A stretch of 40,039 bases of DNA from a virus, in IMG/VR virus record IMGVR_UViG_3300046520_000057, positions 1 through 40,039 of that record; one strand, given 5' to 3'. The translations under genes and the position numbers were made by a program. The notes below the pieces were generated by a model. The model saw only the letters and a program-made list of their open reading frames with translations. It did not search any database and was not told the origin of the DNA. Numbering within the stretch: the stretch's first letter is position 1; every line of letters starts with the position of its first letter. Shown piece after piece: positions 31,601-39,329 of the stretch.

Positions 31601-33666
31601 CCTTTCCGGTAGCGATATGCTTCGAAGCCGGCAGCGGCGAGCGGTAAGCCTTCTGTCCAGTAGCAACCGGCGGACATAAGTTCGGCCAGGTGTTCGTGCG
31701 TGTAGTCGTCGGTGTCCGGCGCTTCGCTGATGATTTCATCGTGGACGGTCAGAACGATTTCATAACCGGCTTTCTCGATTGAGGGGAGGGAGTACGCGAG
31801 TACGTCACGCGCAACTGCCTGGCAAATATTTTCAACGAGCCGGCCCCCGTATGTGCGCAGGCGCTCCCACTTTCGAGTGAACTGGTTCACGCCCATGAAC
31901 GTGATTCCGCCGTCATCTTCAACGCGAGGGTTCGGATAGCAGAGGTAGCGGCCGGAAGGAAGCATGATTCGGAGCCACGCGCCGTCGCGCCGGATCTTGT
32001 GCATACGGCAGGTAAGCGTTTGGCCCGGGCTGTTGATAGCACGCCGCACAACATCTTCCAGCTCTTTCCACCATGCGGCAATCGCCGGGTTCGTTTCGCG
32101 CCACAGGCGTTTGAAGCTATCGCAGACGATGAACGCCTGATCGCTCAAGCCGTATTGGCTTTTGCCCTGGCCGAGTTGCCACTCTAGAAAACTAGCGGCG
32201 TCGTCACGGGTAGCCGAGGGTATAACGTCCCAAGCTTTTTCCGCCATATCCTCCAGGTCGATGCGGTACGTCAACGCCCCTGTGATGTACGCCCCTACAC
32301 CGCCGGCGTAACCTAGCATCAATTCTAAAACTTTTCCGATGCTCCGCTGAGGTTTGTCTACGCTGGCGGGGTCGATGCCGAAAGCCTTCGCGTAAGCGAG
32401 TTTGTACATGTCGTGGCCGTCGCGCAGATCGAAGTCCAAGAACGCTTCCAGCTTCCAGGCTTCCCCCGCCAGCCAGGCCAATACCCGGTTCTCAATACCC
32501 GCCAAGTCGGCTACGACAAATTTCTTTCCGGGCGACGCGATGAACACTCCGCGAATCGCGCTTGAACACTTGTCCATAACGGTAGGGCCGCCGATCAGAT
32601 CTTCAGCGTCGTGCAGCAGTTCTTCGATAGCGTTGCCCACGCCTTCAGGGCTTAGCGTACCCCTTGGGAGGTTCTGGGGCTGAATTAGGCGCCCTGCCCA
32701 ACGCCCCGTGCGCAACGCCCCGCAGAACGCCAGCAGACCGCGTAGGCGGCCGTCAGAGCTAACACCATTGATAACCCTGGTGTATTTGCTGTTGGATGAC
32801 TTGCTCGACTGCTGGCGGACGCGCAGCAAATCCTTCAGCTCTTCCGGCATGTCCTCGTTTTCCAGTGCTTTTTCCAGGGTGCTCCCTTTCAAGTCCTTCA
32901 GCGCAATGCCGTACGCTTCGAGGATGTGCTCCAACATCCTGTCTCGCTGGTTAGCGCTGGCGACCGCGCCGTCCGTCATGTCATGCGCTTGGCGTGACAG
33001 CTCCTTCTGCGCGCGGTCTGACGCACGAATAGCGGCATGCGCCAGGTCTAGATCCATCAGCACTCCGCGTTCGTTGATGCGCTGATCGAGGTGCCACAAT
33101 TCCTTTTCCGCAGCGCGGTAGTTCCACCGAGGCAGCTTCTTGTAGATCTCGCGCATAGCCTCGATGTCGAGACGCCCGTACTCGCGAAACGCTTCCCACT
33201 CAACTGGATGCGTTTCGCGAGTAGCGCGCCGTAGGATCTGATTTTTTGGCCGGGGTTTGCAGAACAACTGGATCAGCGCCTTGCCGGCCTTGTCCTTCGC
33301 CTTGTCCTTCGCGATCCCGAGGATGTCCCCCAGCTTCTCCAGAGCGCCCGGCAAGCTATGTGCCATAGCACATACCATCGTATCGAACGTCTCTTCTACG
33401 GGGATCGTGAAGCCAATCGCGTGAGTCATTACTGTTCGGTCAAACGCGCTGTTCTGAATCACCTTCTCATAAGACGGATCGGCCAGGAGTTCCATCAGAT
33501 CCGAAACATCTTCATCCCCGTCGCGAATTTCTACAGGCCCGTCGCCGACCGCCCACTGCCACATGATGATCTCGGCGCCTTCTGCATAACGGTGCGTCCC
33601 ATTGTTGATCGGCGTCTCGCAGAAGGTTTCCGTGTCGAGGAAAATGCATTTGTCGAGGTTCATCAT
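31597..33666 (-). CDS. Family A DNA polymerase with 3'-5' exonuclease
   Basis: 689 aa. The exonuclease domain is complete: LDTETF (D11, E13), NSAFD (N72, D76) and YGRLD (Y163, D167). The polymerase has motif A DLAGIENRVLAWL (D387; the usual Ser-Gln-Ile-Glu is Ala-Gly-Ile-Glu), motif B RSIGKVLELMLGYAGG (R441, K445, Y453) and motif C TVHDE (H642, D643). No 5' nuclease domain. It is the phage replicase. The start could be either of two adjacent ATGs (33666 or 33663); the preceding GAGGAA suits the second slightly better. Confidence 0.95.
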   Translation of the reverse strand: MMNLDKCIFLDTETFCETPINNGTHRYAEGAEIIMWQWAVGDGPVEIRDGDEDVSDLMELLADPSYEKVIQNSAFDRTVMTHAIGFTIPVEETFDTMVCAMAHSLPGALEKLGDILGIAKDKAKDKAGKALIQLFCKPRPKNQILRRATRETHPVEWEAFREYGRLDIEAMREIYKKLPRWNYRAAEKELWHLDQRINERGVLMDLDLAHAAIRASDRAQKELSRQAHDMTDGAVASANQRDRMLEHILEAYGIALKDLKGSTLEKALENEDMPEELKDLLRVRQQSSKSSNSKYTRVINGVSSDGRLRGLLAFCGALRTGRWAGRLIQPQNLPRGTLSPEGVGNAIEELLHDAEDLIGGPTVMDKCSSAIRGVFIASPGKKFVVADLAGIENRVLAWLAGEAWKLEAFLDFDLRDGHDMYKLAYAKAFGIDPASVDKPQRSIGKVLELMLGYAGGVGAYITGALTYRIDLEDMAEKAWDVIPSATRDDAASFLEWQLGQGKSQYGLSDQAFIVCDSFKRLWRETNPAIAAWWKELEDVVRRAINSPGQTLTCRMHKIRRDGAWLRIMLPSGRYLCYPNPRVEDDGGITFMGVNQFTRKWERLRTYGGRLVENICQAVARDVLAYSLPSIEKAGYEIVLTVHDEIISEAPDTDDYTHEHLAELMSAGCYWTEGLPLAAAGFEAYRYRKG

Positions 33667-34013
33667 TTCCTCACTACAACTTCTAAGGCCGCGATCTCGC
33701 GGTTGATCAGTACCAATCGCTCGGCCATCTCCACGCGCTCTGCATCGGGGTTGCGCGGGTCTACAACGAACTCGGCCAGGGTCTTACGGCGGCGGCGCAT
33801 TTCCTTTACCAACCCCAACAGCACCGGCATATGCAGCTTCAGCTCGCGATGCAGGTAACGCTTATTCGATTTGCGAACTGAAACACCGGCTTTACGCAGA
33901 CGGACACCAACCATCTGCTGGCTGCAACCGAGCTGGGTAGCGATCTGCTGCTCGGTCATTCGATCCTCCAAGTACATCGCAACGATTGTTTCTGTCGCAA
34001 TCGGCAGTGTCAT
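33663..34013 (-). CDS. HTH DNA-binding protein
   Basis: 116 aa. Residues 8-45 contain a helix-turn-helix (IVAMYLEDRMTEQQIATQLG with CSQQMVGVRLRKAGVS), similar to resolvase/Hin-like C-terminal HTH segments. The rest is helical and basic, with RRRRKTLAEFV in the middle. A role in regulation or in loading the adjacent polymerase is possible. It overlaps both neighbours by four bases. Confidence 0.65.
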   Translation of the reverse strand: MTLPIATETIVAMYLEDRMTEQQIATQLGCSQQMVGVRLRKAGVSVRKSNKRYLHRELKLHMPVLLGLVKEMRRRRKTLAEFVVDPRNPDAERVEMAERLVLINREIAALEVVVRK

Positions 34014-34171
34014 ACGACCACCTCATAGCGGATGTTGAAGGTAATGGCACTGCCGTCTGCAAAGTGCATGGTGATCGTGTCTTTTACCCTGTCCAGTTGG
34101 CGGTAGGACATGAGCGCAATCGCTTTGCGGTAAGGGTTATCTGAAGCGCGGACTTCATCGGATATCGACAT
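34010..34171 (-). CDS. Hypothetical 53-aa protein
   Basis: Starts after GGGAGATCGTC with ATG 34171 and stops in an ATGA overlap with the HTH gene. The sequence (SISDEVRASDNPYRKAIAL, then TITMHFADGSAITFNIRYEV) looks like one helix followed by a beta hairpin, a fold seen in many small phage proteins. No family recognised. Confidence 0.65.
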   Translation of the reverse strand: MSISDEVRASDNPYRKAIALMSYRQLDRVKDTITMHFADGSAITFNIRYEVVV

Positions 34172-34181
34172 GACGATCTCC

Positions 34182-34298
34182 CTACTTGATGAACGGATAA
34201 CGCGATTTGTAGAACTTTGCTGCGTAGAGCGCGGCGGCGGGTTTGTAGCCCTTGGCGCGGAGCTTCTTGTAGCACTGGATGCTGAATGCGATGCTCAT
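34182..34298 (-). CDS. Hypothetical 38-aa basic protein
   Basis: ATG 34298 overlaps the previous stop (ATGA) and has a perfect GGAGG four bases upstream. The product is 38 aa, Lys/Ala/Tyr-rich (KKLRAKGYKPAAALYAAKFY), probably one or two helices. No family recognised; coding status is supported by the SD, the overlap and the 10-base gap to the next gene. Confidence 0.6.
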   Translation of the reverse strand: MSIAFSIQCYKKLRAKGYKPAAALYAAKFYKSRYPFIK

Positions 34299-34594
34299 TC
34301 GACCTCCACCATTTCAACTGTTTGCCGGCCAGTGTGTTCGTAGCGTTTCCAGCCATTTTCACGAGACGCTTCGATCTTGGTGTAGATCCCTTTCACAACT
34401 GCCCGAACTTGACCATCCTCCAGCGAACCTTCGCGCAATTCCAGAACATCGAAATCATGGTGCGCATCCTTTTCCAAAAGCTGACGAGCTTTTGCGAGAT
34501 CAATCGCTGTTTCGAGATCGAAAGCGTACGGCCCTACATCGTGGCGATACACCGCTGACTGAACTACGACAAAAATCGACGTTGGCTTCTTCAT
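34295..34594 (-). CDS. Hypothetical 99-aa protein
   Basis: Alpha/beta protein with an opening strand (TSIFVVVQSAVYRHDVGPY), a long helix (LETAIDLAKARQLLEKDA) and later strands (GQVRAVVKGIYTKIEAS). Family not recognised. It is the first gene after the promoter at 34631, with AGGGAGTAACGGGAA as SD region. Confidence 0.65.
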   Translation of the reverse strand: MKKPTSIFVVVQSAVYRHDVGPYAFDLETAIDLAKARQLLEKDAHHDFDVLELREGSLEDGQVRAVVKGIYTKIEASRENGWKRYEHTGRQTVEMVEVE

Positions 34595-34630
34595 TTCCCG
34601 TTACTCCCTGCGTTTGTTTTCGTTAAAGCA

Positions 34631-34678
34631 AATGTACAACGCATTACTTGTATTGTCTTGCGTATCCCGACGAGCGGT
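34631..34678 (-). promoter_or_regulatory. Leftward promoter with dyad and upstream box
   Basis: On the minus strand AAGACA (34654-34659), 17-bp spacer, TACATT (34631-34636). The spacer ends with CAAG-TAATGC-GTTG (34637-34650), an imperfect copy of the dyad at 39589. Seven bases upstream of the -35 lies CCGACGAGCGGT (34667-34678, plus-strand reading), one mismatch from the box at 39618. The two promoters share much of their length, so a common regulator is likely. Confidence 0.7.
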
Positions 34679-34682
34679 CAAC

Positions 34683-34708
34683 AAAAAGCCCGACGAGAGC
34701 CGGGCCTT
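34683..34708 (-). terminator. Rho-independent terminator after the DUF2815 gene
   Basis: Minus-strand stem GCCCG/CGGGC (34701-34705, 34688-34692) extended by a G-T and two A-T pairs, with an 8-base loop and a TTTTT run. It separates the recombination genes from the polymerase operon. Confidence 0.8.
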
Positions 34709-34726
34709 CTGATGTTGCTTTAGCGG

Positions 34727-35263
34727 TTAGGCCAGGTCGTCCGCGTCAGCGCCGTCTGCGATCTCTTCGAAGTCGCTCGCATCAGCCGAGGTGCCGCCAC
34801 CGGAGAACGCTTCGCCGTCTTTGACGAACTGGATGCCTTGCAACTGGGCATTCACCTTCTTGCCGTACTGGTTGTCCTGCGCCCATACGTCGATGATCAC
34901 GTTGACGTAGCAGCCGGAGTAAGGCTTTCCATCGGCGGCGACCAGGGGGCTGCGGTCGCGATCGACTACGGTCGGGCGAACGGTGTTGTTGGCGTTGAAG
35001 AACAGGTTACCTTCGTAGCCGACGTAGGATGCCTTGCTGTCACCGTCGTGGATCAGCAGGTTGTCACCGGCCTTGAGCTCTTTGCCGATCTGCGCCCACT
35101 TGGCGCCCCACTTGGCTTTGCCGACTTCTTCGATCACGGCGCGCAGCGCCTTGATGCCCGGGTGATCAGTCGGGAAGATGAAGGCCGCAGCGAACTTGCC
35201 ATCTTTGTTCGGCTCGAAAACATCAGGGAAGGCCAAGCGAGCGTTTGCGAAAGTGTGTTTCAT
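34727..35263 (-). CDS. DUF2815 ssDNA-binding protein
   Basis: 178 aa: TFANARLAFPDVFEPNKDGK, AAFIFPTDHPGIKALRAVIE, KWGAKWAQIGKELKAGDNLL, GYEGNLFFNAN and DVWAQDNQYGKKVNAQLQGI are the DUF2815 core. The family has an OB-fold like T7 gp2.5. The C-terminal tail is strongly acidic (DASDFEEIADGADADDLA), as in single-strand binding proteins that recruit polymerase. It partners the DUF2800 nuclease upstream, probably in recombination. A good SD (TGGAG) precedes it and a terminator follows. Confidence 0.88.
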   Translation of the reverse strand: MKHTFANARLAFPDVFEPNKDGKFAAAFIFPTDHPGIKALRAVIEEVGKAKWGAKWAQIGKELKAGDNLLIHDGDSKASYVGYEGNLFFNANNTVRPTVVDRDRSPLVAADGKPYSGCYVNVIIDVWAQDNQYGKKVNAQLQGIQFVKDGEAFSGGGTSADASDFEEIADGADADDLA

Positions 35264-35305
35264 GTTGAATCTCCAGTCTATTTTGAGGGTTCTATTTCTG
35301 TTGGT

Positions 35306-36718
35306 TTAGCAAAGGTCGTCGAAGTTATCTTCGACAATCGGTTGTTCTACTTCCGCCGGCAGCTCTTCGAACTGCTCGGCAATCGCCATGCTCAAAGCTG
35401 GACGCTTGTCGCTGGCCGGTGCTACGGATGGCTTGCCATCGCTACGGCCGATCAATGGTTGTAGCTTGTTCCACTTGCGCGGGTTAGCTTCCTTCAAGAC
35501 CTTCTCAGCCGTTGTGGGGCTGATCAGCTTGAAGTCGTACATTTGGTCGACCTTCAGGCGCATCGCTTTCAGCGCGGCTTCTGCTTCCTCCTCGCTGGTC
35601 CAGCTACGCGCACCCTGTCGACCTTCGACTAGCTTGTAGCGCGCATCTGTGAACTTACCGGCCAGTAGGCGGCGCTCAACCTCAGCGCGTACCGCTTTGG
35701 CAAAGCCTTCGATCATGTCGGCCGCATCCATCAGCGTCGCCAAGCGCTCATCTTCCGCCGTGGTCAGCCGTTCGGTTGCCGCTTCAAGCGCCGGGCGAAT
35801 GCTTGGCTTCTTTACTTGGAAGAAAGCGTCTTGGTGTTCTTCAGATGCGTAGACCTCGGGAACGAAGGTAATCGCCTTGGGCGTCACGCCGAAGCTTTGT
35901 GCCAAGAGCTTTTCGGCTTGCGGCATTTCGACTTTGACAAAGCCTTTTTCCAAATCAACAAACTCGCCCACGATAATCTCCGTTGTAAAGTCGATTCGCT
36001 CGGCGCAAGTTGCGGAAGCCTTACAGAATCGGCACTGTTTGTCGCCGGGTACCGCAGTCAACCCTTCAGGCCCTGCCAGGATGCGTTTAGATACCTGGCG
36101 GATCTGTTCAATACGCTCGTTCATCTCGGCGATGTTGAGTTTCCAGCAATCGAAATGATTTAGCCGTGGCTGAAGAATATGGAGCTCGACTTCTTCGATC
36201 TCCCCGAGTGCGTCGAAGTCCGCGACAGCCGAAGCCGCGTACATAAGAAGCTGCTCGTTGCCTTCGGCGAAGACCTGGACGCCGCGGCCGAATTTTAAAT
36301 CCATGCAAAGAAGCTTATTACCCTTGACGATCACTACGTCACTCGTGCCCGTCGCTCCTCGCTCTCCGGTGATGAACTCAATCGAGAGAGTCTGCTCCGG
36401 GTAGATCGTCGCGCCTTCCGCCAGTGAGTAAATCACGTCGAGCGACTTCTGAACTTCATGGGCGAAGTCGTTTCCAACCGGCCATTGACCGGACGTGTGG
36501 AACTCCGTCTTGCCGTCTTTTACCTGAATTCGCGTTCCGAGGAAGTGCGAAGCCTCTACGCCTTTCTCAAGGCATTGCTCTTGCAGGAAGTGGGCGGCGG
36601 TTCCCTCGTCGGAGGCGTCGTTCCCCATGTCTGGGTAGTCCTTCTCTCGATAGGGTTTAACGTTGCAACGCACCCACGTTGCGGCGCCACTTGGGGAAAG
36701 GAATGCGTGACCGCTCAT
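35306..36718 (-). CDS. DUF2800 Cas4/RecB-like exonuclease
   Basis: 470 aa. Nuclease motifs: E38-GTAAH43, GTSD127, D140-L-K142 in LLCMDLKFGRG, and Q156-LLMY160. Cysteines follow the Cas4/AddB pattern: C18 near the N-terminus (WVRCN) and C229, C232, C238 (CRFCKASATC), which suggests an iron-sulfur cluster. The C-terminal 200 residues are helical. It likely resects DNA ends for the DUF2815 protein to coat. It begins in an ATGA overlap with the 64-aa gene and ends 42 bases before DUF2815. Confidence 0.9.
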   Translation of the reverse strand: MSGHAFLSPSGAATWVRCNVKPYREKDYPDMGNDASDEGTAAHFLQEQCLEKGVEASHFLGTRIQVKDGKTEFHTSGQWPVGNDFAHEVQKSLDVIYSLAEGATIYPEQTLSIEFITGERGATGTSDVVIVKGNKLLCMDLKFGRGVQVFAEGNEQLLMYAASAVADFDALGEIEEVELHILQPRLNHFDCWKLNIAEMNERIEQIRQVSKRILAGPEGLTAVPGDKQCRFCKASATCAERIDFTTEIIVGEFVDLEKGFVKVEMPQAEKLLAQSFGVTPKAITFVPEVYASEEHQDAFFQVKKPSIRPALEAATERLTTAEDERLATLMDAADMIEGFAKAVRAEVERRLLAGKFTDARYKLVEGRQGARSWTSEEEAEAALKAMRLKVDQMYDFKLISPTTAEKVLKEANPRKWNKLQPLIGRSDGKPSVAPASDKRPALSMAIAEQFEELPAEVEQPIVEDNFDDLC

Positions 36719-36909
36719 GCCAACCCCCTTTCCCGAAGCTCGTCGTCATCCAGGCTTTGTTCCCATACTGACGCGTCGTCCATTGCTTCTAACAGCTCGC
36801 AGTTGTTGTACGAATTGATAACGCGATCAGCGTAATTGCCACTCTGCATGTCTTCTTGCGAGGCGCCTAGTTCTACCCATGCGCGGAGCACATCAATTGC
36901 TTTGACCAT
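36715..36909 (-). CDS. Hypothetical 64-aa acidic protein
   Basis: Helical, strongly acidic C-terminus (WEQSLDDDELRERGLA). GAGG precedes the ATG. It lies between the 148-aa gene and the DUF2800 nuclease and overlaps the latter by four bases. Family not recognised. Confidence 0.65.
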   Translation of the reverse strand: MVKAIDVLRAWVELGASQEDMQSGNYADRVINSYNNCELLEAMDDASVWEQSLDDDELRERGLA

Positions 36910-36912
36910 GGT

Positions 36913-37359
36913 TCAACCCTCAAGCGCTTGCAGATCGGCGTAAACGGCTTCCAGCTTCACTTGGTCGTTCACTGTGCTGAAGTCGTCTTCTTTGTCCAGC
37001 AGCACTTTGAGGTTGGCAATGCCGTGCTTAGCGTTCAGCGCCTTGATTGCGTCACGCTGCGTCGGGGCCAGTTTGAGCACCAGTGCGCGGACGGTTTCGT
37101 ATGGGATCGCAGGATCTACGTCCTTCGATTCTTTCTCTTTACGTTCTTCAACTTTCGCTTCGTGCTTGGCCTTCACTTCTTCAATTGGCTTGAGGTTGCC
37201 GGCTTCCGCATCGGCAATGCCTTCCGCGATCTTCTCAGCATCGGCCTTTGAAGTCTTTGCAGGCGTACGCCCGGCCAGGGAGAGGGTCAGCAGCTTTACG
37301 GCTTCGGTGTTCGCGAGCAGCGCTTCGGTATGGGCTTGAATCAGGGCTTCGATCGACAT
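36913..37359 (-). CDS. Hypothetical protein with N-terminal coiled coil
   Basis: 148 aa from ATG 37359 (AAGGAA seven bases upstream; the longer frame from 37413 lies across the promoter and is rejected). Residues 1-35 and 45-85 are helical/coiled (AKHEAKVEERKEKESKD). Residues 90-148 form a small domain (VRALVLKLAPTQRDAIKALN, KVLLDKEDDFSTVNDQ) seen in other phages beside recombination genes. It is the first gene of the operon that contains DUF2800/DUF2815, so an accessory role in recombination is plausible. Confidence 0.7.
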   Translation of the reverse strand: MSIEALIQAHTEALLANTEAVKLLTLSLAGRTPAKTSKADAEKIAEGIADAEAGNLKPIEEVKAKHEAKVEERKEKESKDVDPAIPYETVRALVLKLAPTQRDAIKALNAKHGIANLKVLLDKEDDFSTVNDQVKLEAVYADLQALEG

Positions 37360-37385
37360 GTTGCAAGTTCCTTTTTGGTTAAGGT

Positions 37386-37423
37386 GTGCCGCAGATGGTA
37401 GAGAGCGGCACAAGGTATGTCAA
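37386..37423 (-). promoter_or_regulatory. Strong leftward promoter with palindromic operator over the -10
   Basis: On the minus strand a consensus TTGACA (37418-37423), 17-bp spacer, TACCAT (37395-37400). A perfect inverted repeat GTGCCGC-N12-GCGGCAC (37386-37392, 37405-37411) brackets the -10. A protein bound there would block RNA polymerase, so this is a likely repressed early or middle promoter for the recombination operon. Confidence 0.8.
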
Positions 37424-37428
37424 GTGGT

Positions 37429-37716
37429 TTAGTTGCTAATACTTGTAGCTTTATCTACGGCTGATTTAACGCGCTCAAGGAGAGCAGCACCAAAACCTAG
37501 TGGGAGGGAATTTGCTTCCTGCCCTGTGAGCCGCAAAAAGTCTTTGCAACAGGCTAGTAGATCCGGCGCAGCAGAAATCAAAGCCGCATCAGCTTCTGAT
37601 ACGACGTAGGCGATTACTTCGAAAGCCCCCGTCTCGATACTGAAATCCGTATCAGAATGTGCTTGGCTATCGCCGTGTGCTTTCCATGGCCCTGGTGCGC
37701 CTTTAAATTCATTCAT
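37429..37716 (-). CDS. Ea22-like phage hypothetical protein
   Basis: 95 aa: GAPGPWKAHGDSQAHSDTDF at the start, EADAALISAAPDLLACCKDF in the middle. The GPW...N/E-ADA-LI-AAP-LL pattern is common in small phage proteins of unknown role. GGAGAAGGAAA precedes the ATG; the start overlaps the previous gene by eight bases. Confidence 0.72.
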   Translation of the reverse strand: MNEFKGAPGPWKAHGDSQAHSDTDFSIETGAFEVIAYVVSEADAALISAAPDLLACCKDFLRLTGQEANSLPLGFGAALLERVKSAVDKATSISN

Positions 37717-38029
37717 GTTGATTTCCTTCTCCTTTCACGTTATGGATGCAGTACCAACCGTTCGATGGGCTGGCGCTGCCTTTGCGGTGGGTGCCGTTGT
37801 CGAACGGAAAGCCCGAGCACGGACACCCCAATTGTTTGTGTTCTTTCTTCTTGCGATACCAATCAATCCGGTATGTGCCGCCGCAGTCACAATGTACGAT
37901 CGGCTCTATACCTTTTGCTCGAGCTTCACGGCACGCTTTGCACTTGCAACCGTTGCGCATGTTCTCGGGTAGCTGGCTCATGGTTCGCCGGCCATCGCAA
38001 CGGCGGCACCTGCACGGATATCGGTTCAT
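37709..38029 (-). CDS. Cysteine-rich zinc-binding protein
   Basis: 106 aa with 10 or more Cys: PCRCRRCDGRR, GCKCKACREARAKG, HCDCGGTYR, GCPCSGF and WYCIHN. Two or three zinc sites are likely. Start chosen by the ATGA overlap with the previous gene; an internal ATG 16 residues later would lose the first CxCxxC. Could bind nucleic acid or a host protein; unknown. Confidence 0.68.
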   Translation of the reverse strand: MNRYPCRCRRCDGRRTMSQLPENMRNGCKCKACREARAKGIEPIVHCDCGGTYRIDWYRKKKEHKQLGCPCSGFPFDNGTHRKGSASPSNGWYCIHNVKGEGNQHE

Positions 38030-38403
38030 GCGGTGCCTTGGAAGTCGTCAGGGTGCATGCCGTAGAGCATTGCCATCGGCGCTCGAAGCAGCTCTCGCAA
38101 AGCGGACAGCTTTGATTCAAGGTCGGCTATGCGGGCATCTTTGCCGTCTAGTTCTGGATCTTCGTACATTTGCTGTGCTGCGGCGTATGTGGTGTCGCTG
38201 ACGTAGCCGAGTTCGCCGAACCCTGAAAGGCTGTAGCCGATCAACTGGGCGAATTGCTCCCGATCTTCCTGGCCGAACTCAAGACGCGCCAGTTGGTTAA
38301 GATCGATCCCGCCGTTGTCGAGCAGGTGGCGGACGATAGCGTTTTCCTTGAAGCGCAGAACGCCTTTGTCGTCTAGCTGCAAGGGTTGAATGGGATGCTT
38401 CAT
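38026..38403 (-). CDS. Conserved phage hypothetical protein
   Basis: 125 aa. The N-terminal part (HPIQPLQLDDKGVLRFKENA, HLLDNGGIDLNQLA, EDREQFAQLIGYSLSGFGEL) is a pattern I recognise from other phages without a function; the C-terminal part is a coiled coil (RIADLESKLSALRELL). AGGGAG precedes the ATG. Confidence 0.7.
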   Translation of the reverse strand: MKHPIQPLQLDDKGVLRFKENAIVRHLLDNGGIDLNQLARLEFGQEDREQFAQLIGYSLSGFGELGYVSDTTYAAAQQMYEDPELDGKDARIADLESKLSALRELLRAPMAMLYGMHPDDFQGTA

Positions 38404-38414
38404 GGGTAACTCCC

Positions 38415-38483
38415 TTATGCGAAATAGAAGCCGAGCAGGATCAACAGGAGGATGGTCAGGAACATGAAGTCGGCGTCGTCCAT
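38415..38483 (-). CDS. 22-aa single-pass membrane microprotein
   Basis: The product begins MDDADFMFLTILLLI and ends GFYFA: three acids, then one hydrophobic helix. ATG 38483 has AGAAGG at seven bases and follows the preceding stop by two bases; the next gene begins 11 bases after its stop. SD and spacing argue that it is translated. It may modulate the host membrane or superinfection. Far below usual gene-calling limits. Confidence 0.55.
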   Translation of the reverse strand: MDDADFMFLTILLLILLGFYFA

Positions 38484-38485
38484 GG

Positions 38486-38701
38486 TTAATCCTTCTGTTT
38501 TGGTACGAGGGCGTCGACGATAAGGCGGATGTCCACAGCGGTTAGGTGGGTGTCAGGGGCCATGAGAAAAGCGCCTTCTTTGAACCGTAAGGCAATGTCG
38601 CTCCCATAGTCGGCGCCTTCAATAGAAAGGCCTAGGCGCTCGCACGCTTCCAGCGACTCGGCCAGGGTCAGTAACGCTTCAGCCTGTGCGCGGGTGATCA
38701 T
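38486..38701 (-). CDS. Hypothetical 71-aa protein
   Basis: Starts at ATG 38701 in an ATGA overlap with the 46-aa gene (the longer frame to 38824 is the shadow of that gene). Helical: TRAQAEALLTLAESLEACER, then a short strand part (GSDIALRFKEGAFLM) and a final helix. Family unknown. Confidence 0.65.
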   Translation of the reverse strand: MITRAQAEALLTLAESLEACERLGLSIEGADYGSDIALRFKEGAFLMAPDTHLTAVDIRLIVDALVPKQKD

Positions 38702-38838
38702 CTGTTTAAACTCCAGTACCTGACTTCCCATTTCTTGTCGGATTGCCGGGTGAAGTACTCGTGACGTCCGCCTAGCGACAGCCCCATGCAAAACGCTTCT
38801 GCTTCGTCTTTCGTGTCGAACCACTTGCTACTGGTCAT
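38698..38838 (-). CDS. Hypothetical 46-aa protein
   Basis: MTSSKWFDTKDEAEAFCMGL then HEYFTRQSDKKWEVRYWSLN: a helix followed by a beta hairpin, the look of small SPOR-like or ferredoxin-like phage proteins. It overlaps both neighbours by four bases, with GGAAG in front. Under the usual size limits. Confidence 0.6.
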   Translation of the reverse strand: MTSSKWFDTKDEAEAFCMGLSLGGRHEYFTRQSDKKWEVRYWSLNR

Positions 38839-38993
38839 TTCTTCCGATCTCCACGATTAGAATTCACAAGGGGCTTCTGGCCGTCCTTCAACGGCCAGGG
38901 CGATTCCGTATGGCAATCCGGGCAGTGAATAATGCGTAGGCTGCTCATGCGTATCACGTCCGGGTTACCGCACTTTGGGCATTGGAGGGTCAT
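38835..38993 (-). CDS. 52-aa zinc-ribbon protein
   Basis: CPKCGNPDVIRM and IIHCPDCHTESPW give a two-CxxC zinc ribbon, followed by a polar basic tail. Such ribbons resemble small transcription-factor-like or Com-like phage proteins. ATGA overlaps on both sides, so it belongs to the coupled chain from 39202 to 38486. Confidence 0.65.
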   Translation of the reverse strand: MTLQCPKCGNPDVIRMSSLRIIHCPDCHTESPWPLKDGQKPLVNSNRGDRKK

Positions 38994-39202
38994 TTAGGCG
39001 GTTCCGACGCTACGTAGATCGGAGGGGCTGCTTCCATAAAATGTGCTTCTATAGCAGCCTTCAACCATGTTCTGTGGTCGTGGTCCCCGTGAGTGATAGC
39101 TTCGAAAAGGGATTCTTTCAATGCCATTAGCTTGTCGTAGTCAGTCGCGTAGACGTATTCGCCTGCCGCACCCTTAAATCGGTAGCGCTTTACGTCGTTC
39201 AC
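38990..39202 (-). CDS. Hypothetical 70-aa protein
   Basis: GTG start overlapping the previous stop (GTGA) with GGAGG nine bases upstream. Beta strands (KRYRFKGAAGEYVYATDYDK), then a helix with His/Asp (AITHGDHDHRTWLKAAIEA). Family unknown. Confidence 0.62.
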   Translation of the reverse strand: MNDVKRYRFKGAAGEYVYATDYDKLMALKESLFEAITHGDHDHRTWLKAAIEAHFMEAAPPIYVASEPPK

Positions 39203-39321
39203 GCTATAAATCCTCCTGGCATGGTTTTCACGTATCGCTTTGCCGCAGGCTGGTGCATCTGGCCTTTGGCACAGTCGCTGGTGTTGACTTTGGACATCTT
39301 GGGTTTCTTAGGCTGGGGCAT
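39199..39321 (-). CDS. Hypothetical 40-aa basic protein
   Basis: ATG 39321 has GAGG seven bases upstream; the longer frame to 39429 overlaps the preceding gene and is not supported. Product Lys/Pro-rich (PQPKKPKMSKV) with one Cys. Nothing further can be said about function. Confidence 0.5.
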   Translation of the reverse strand: MPQPKKPKMSKVNTSDCAKGQMHQPAAKRYVKTMPGGFIA

Positions 39322-39329
39322 CGGACACC

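Noticed and set aside
34084-34362. 92-aa reverse frame
   Set aside because: Overlaps two better-supported small genes (34010-34171, 34182-34298) that have SDs and ATGA overlaps.
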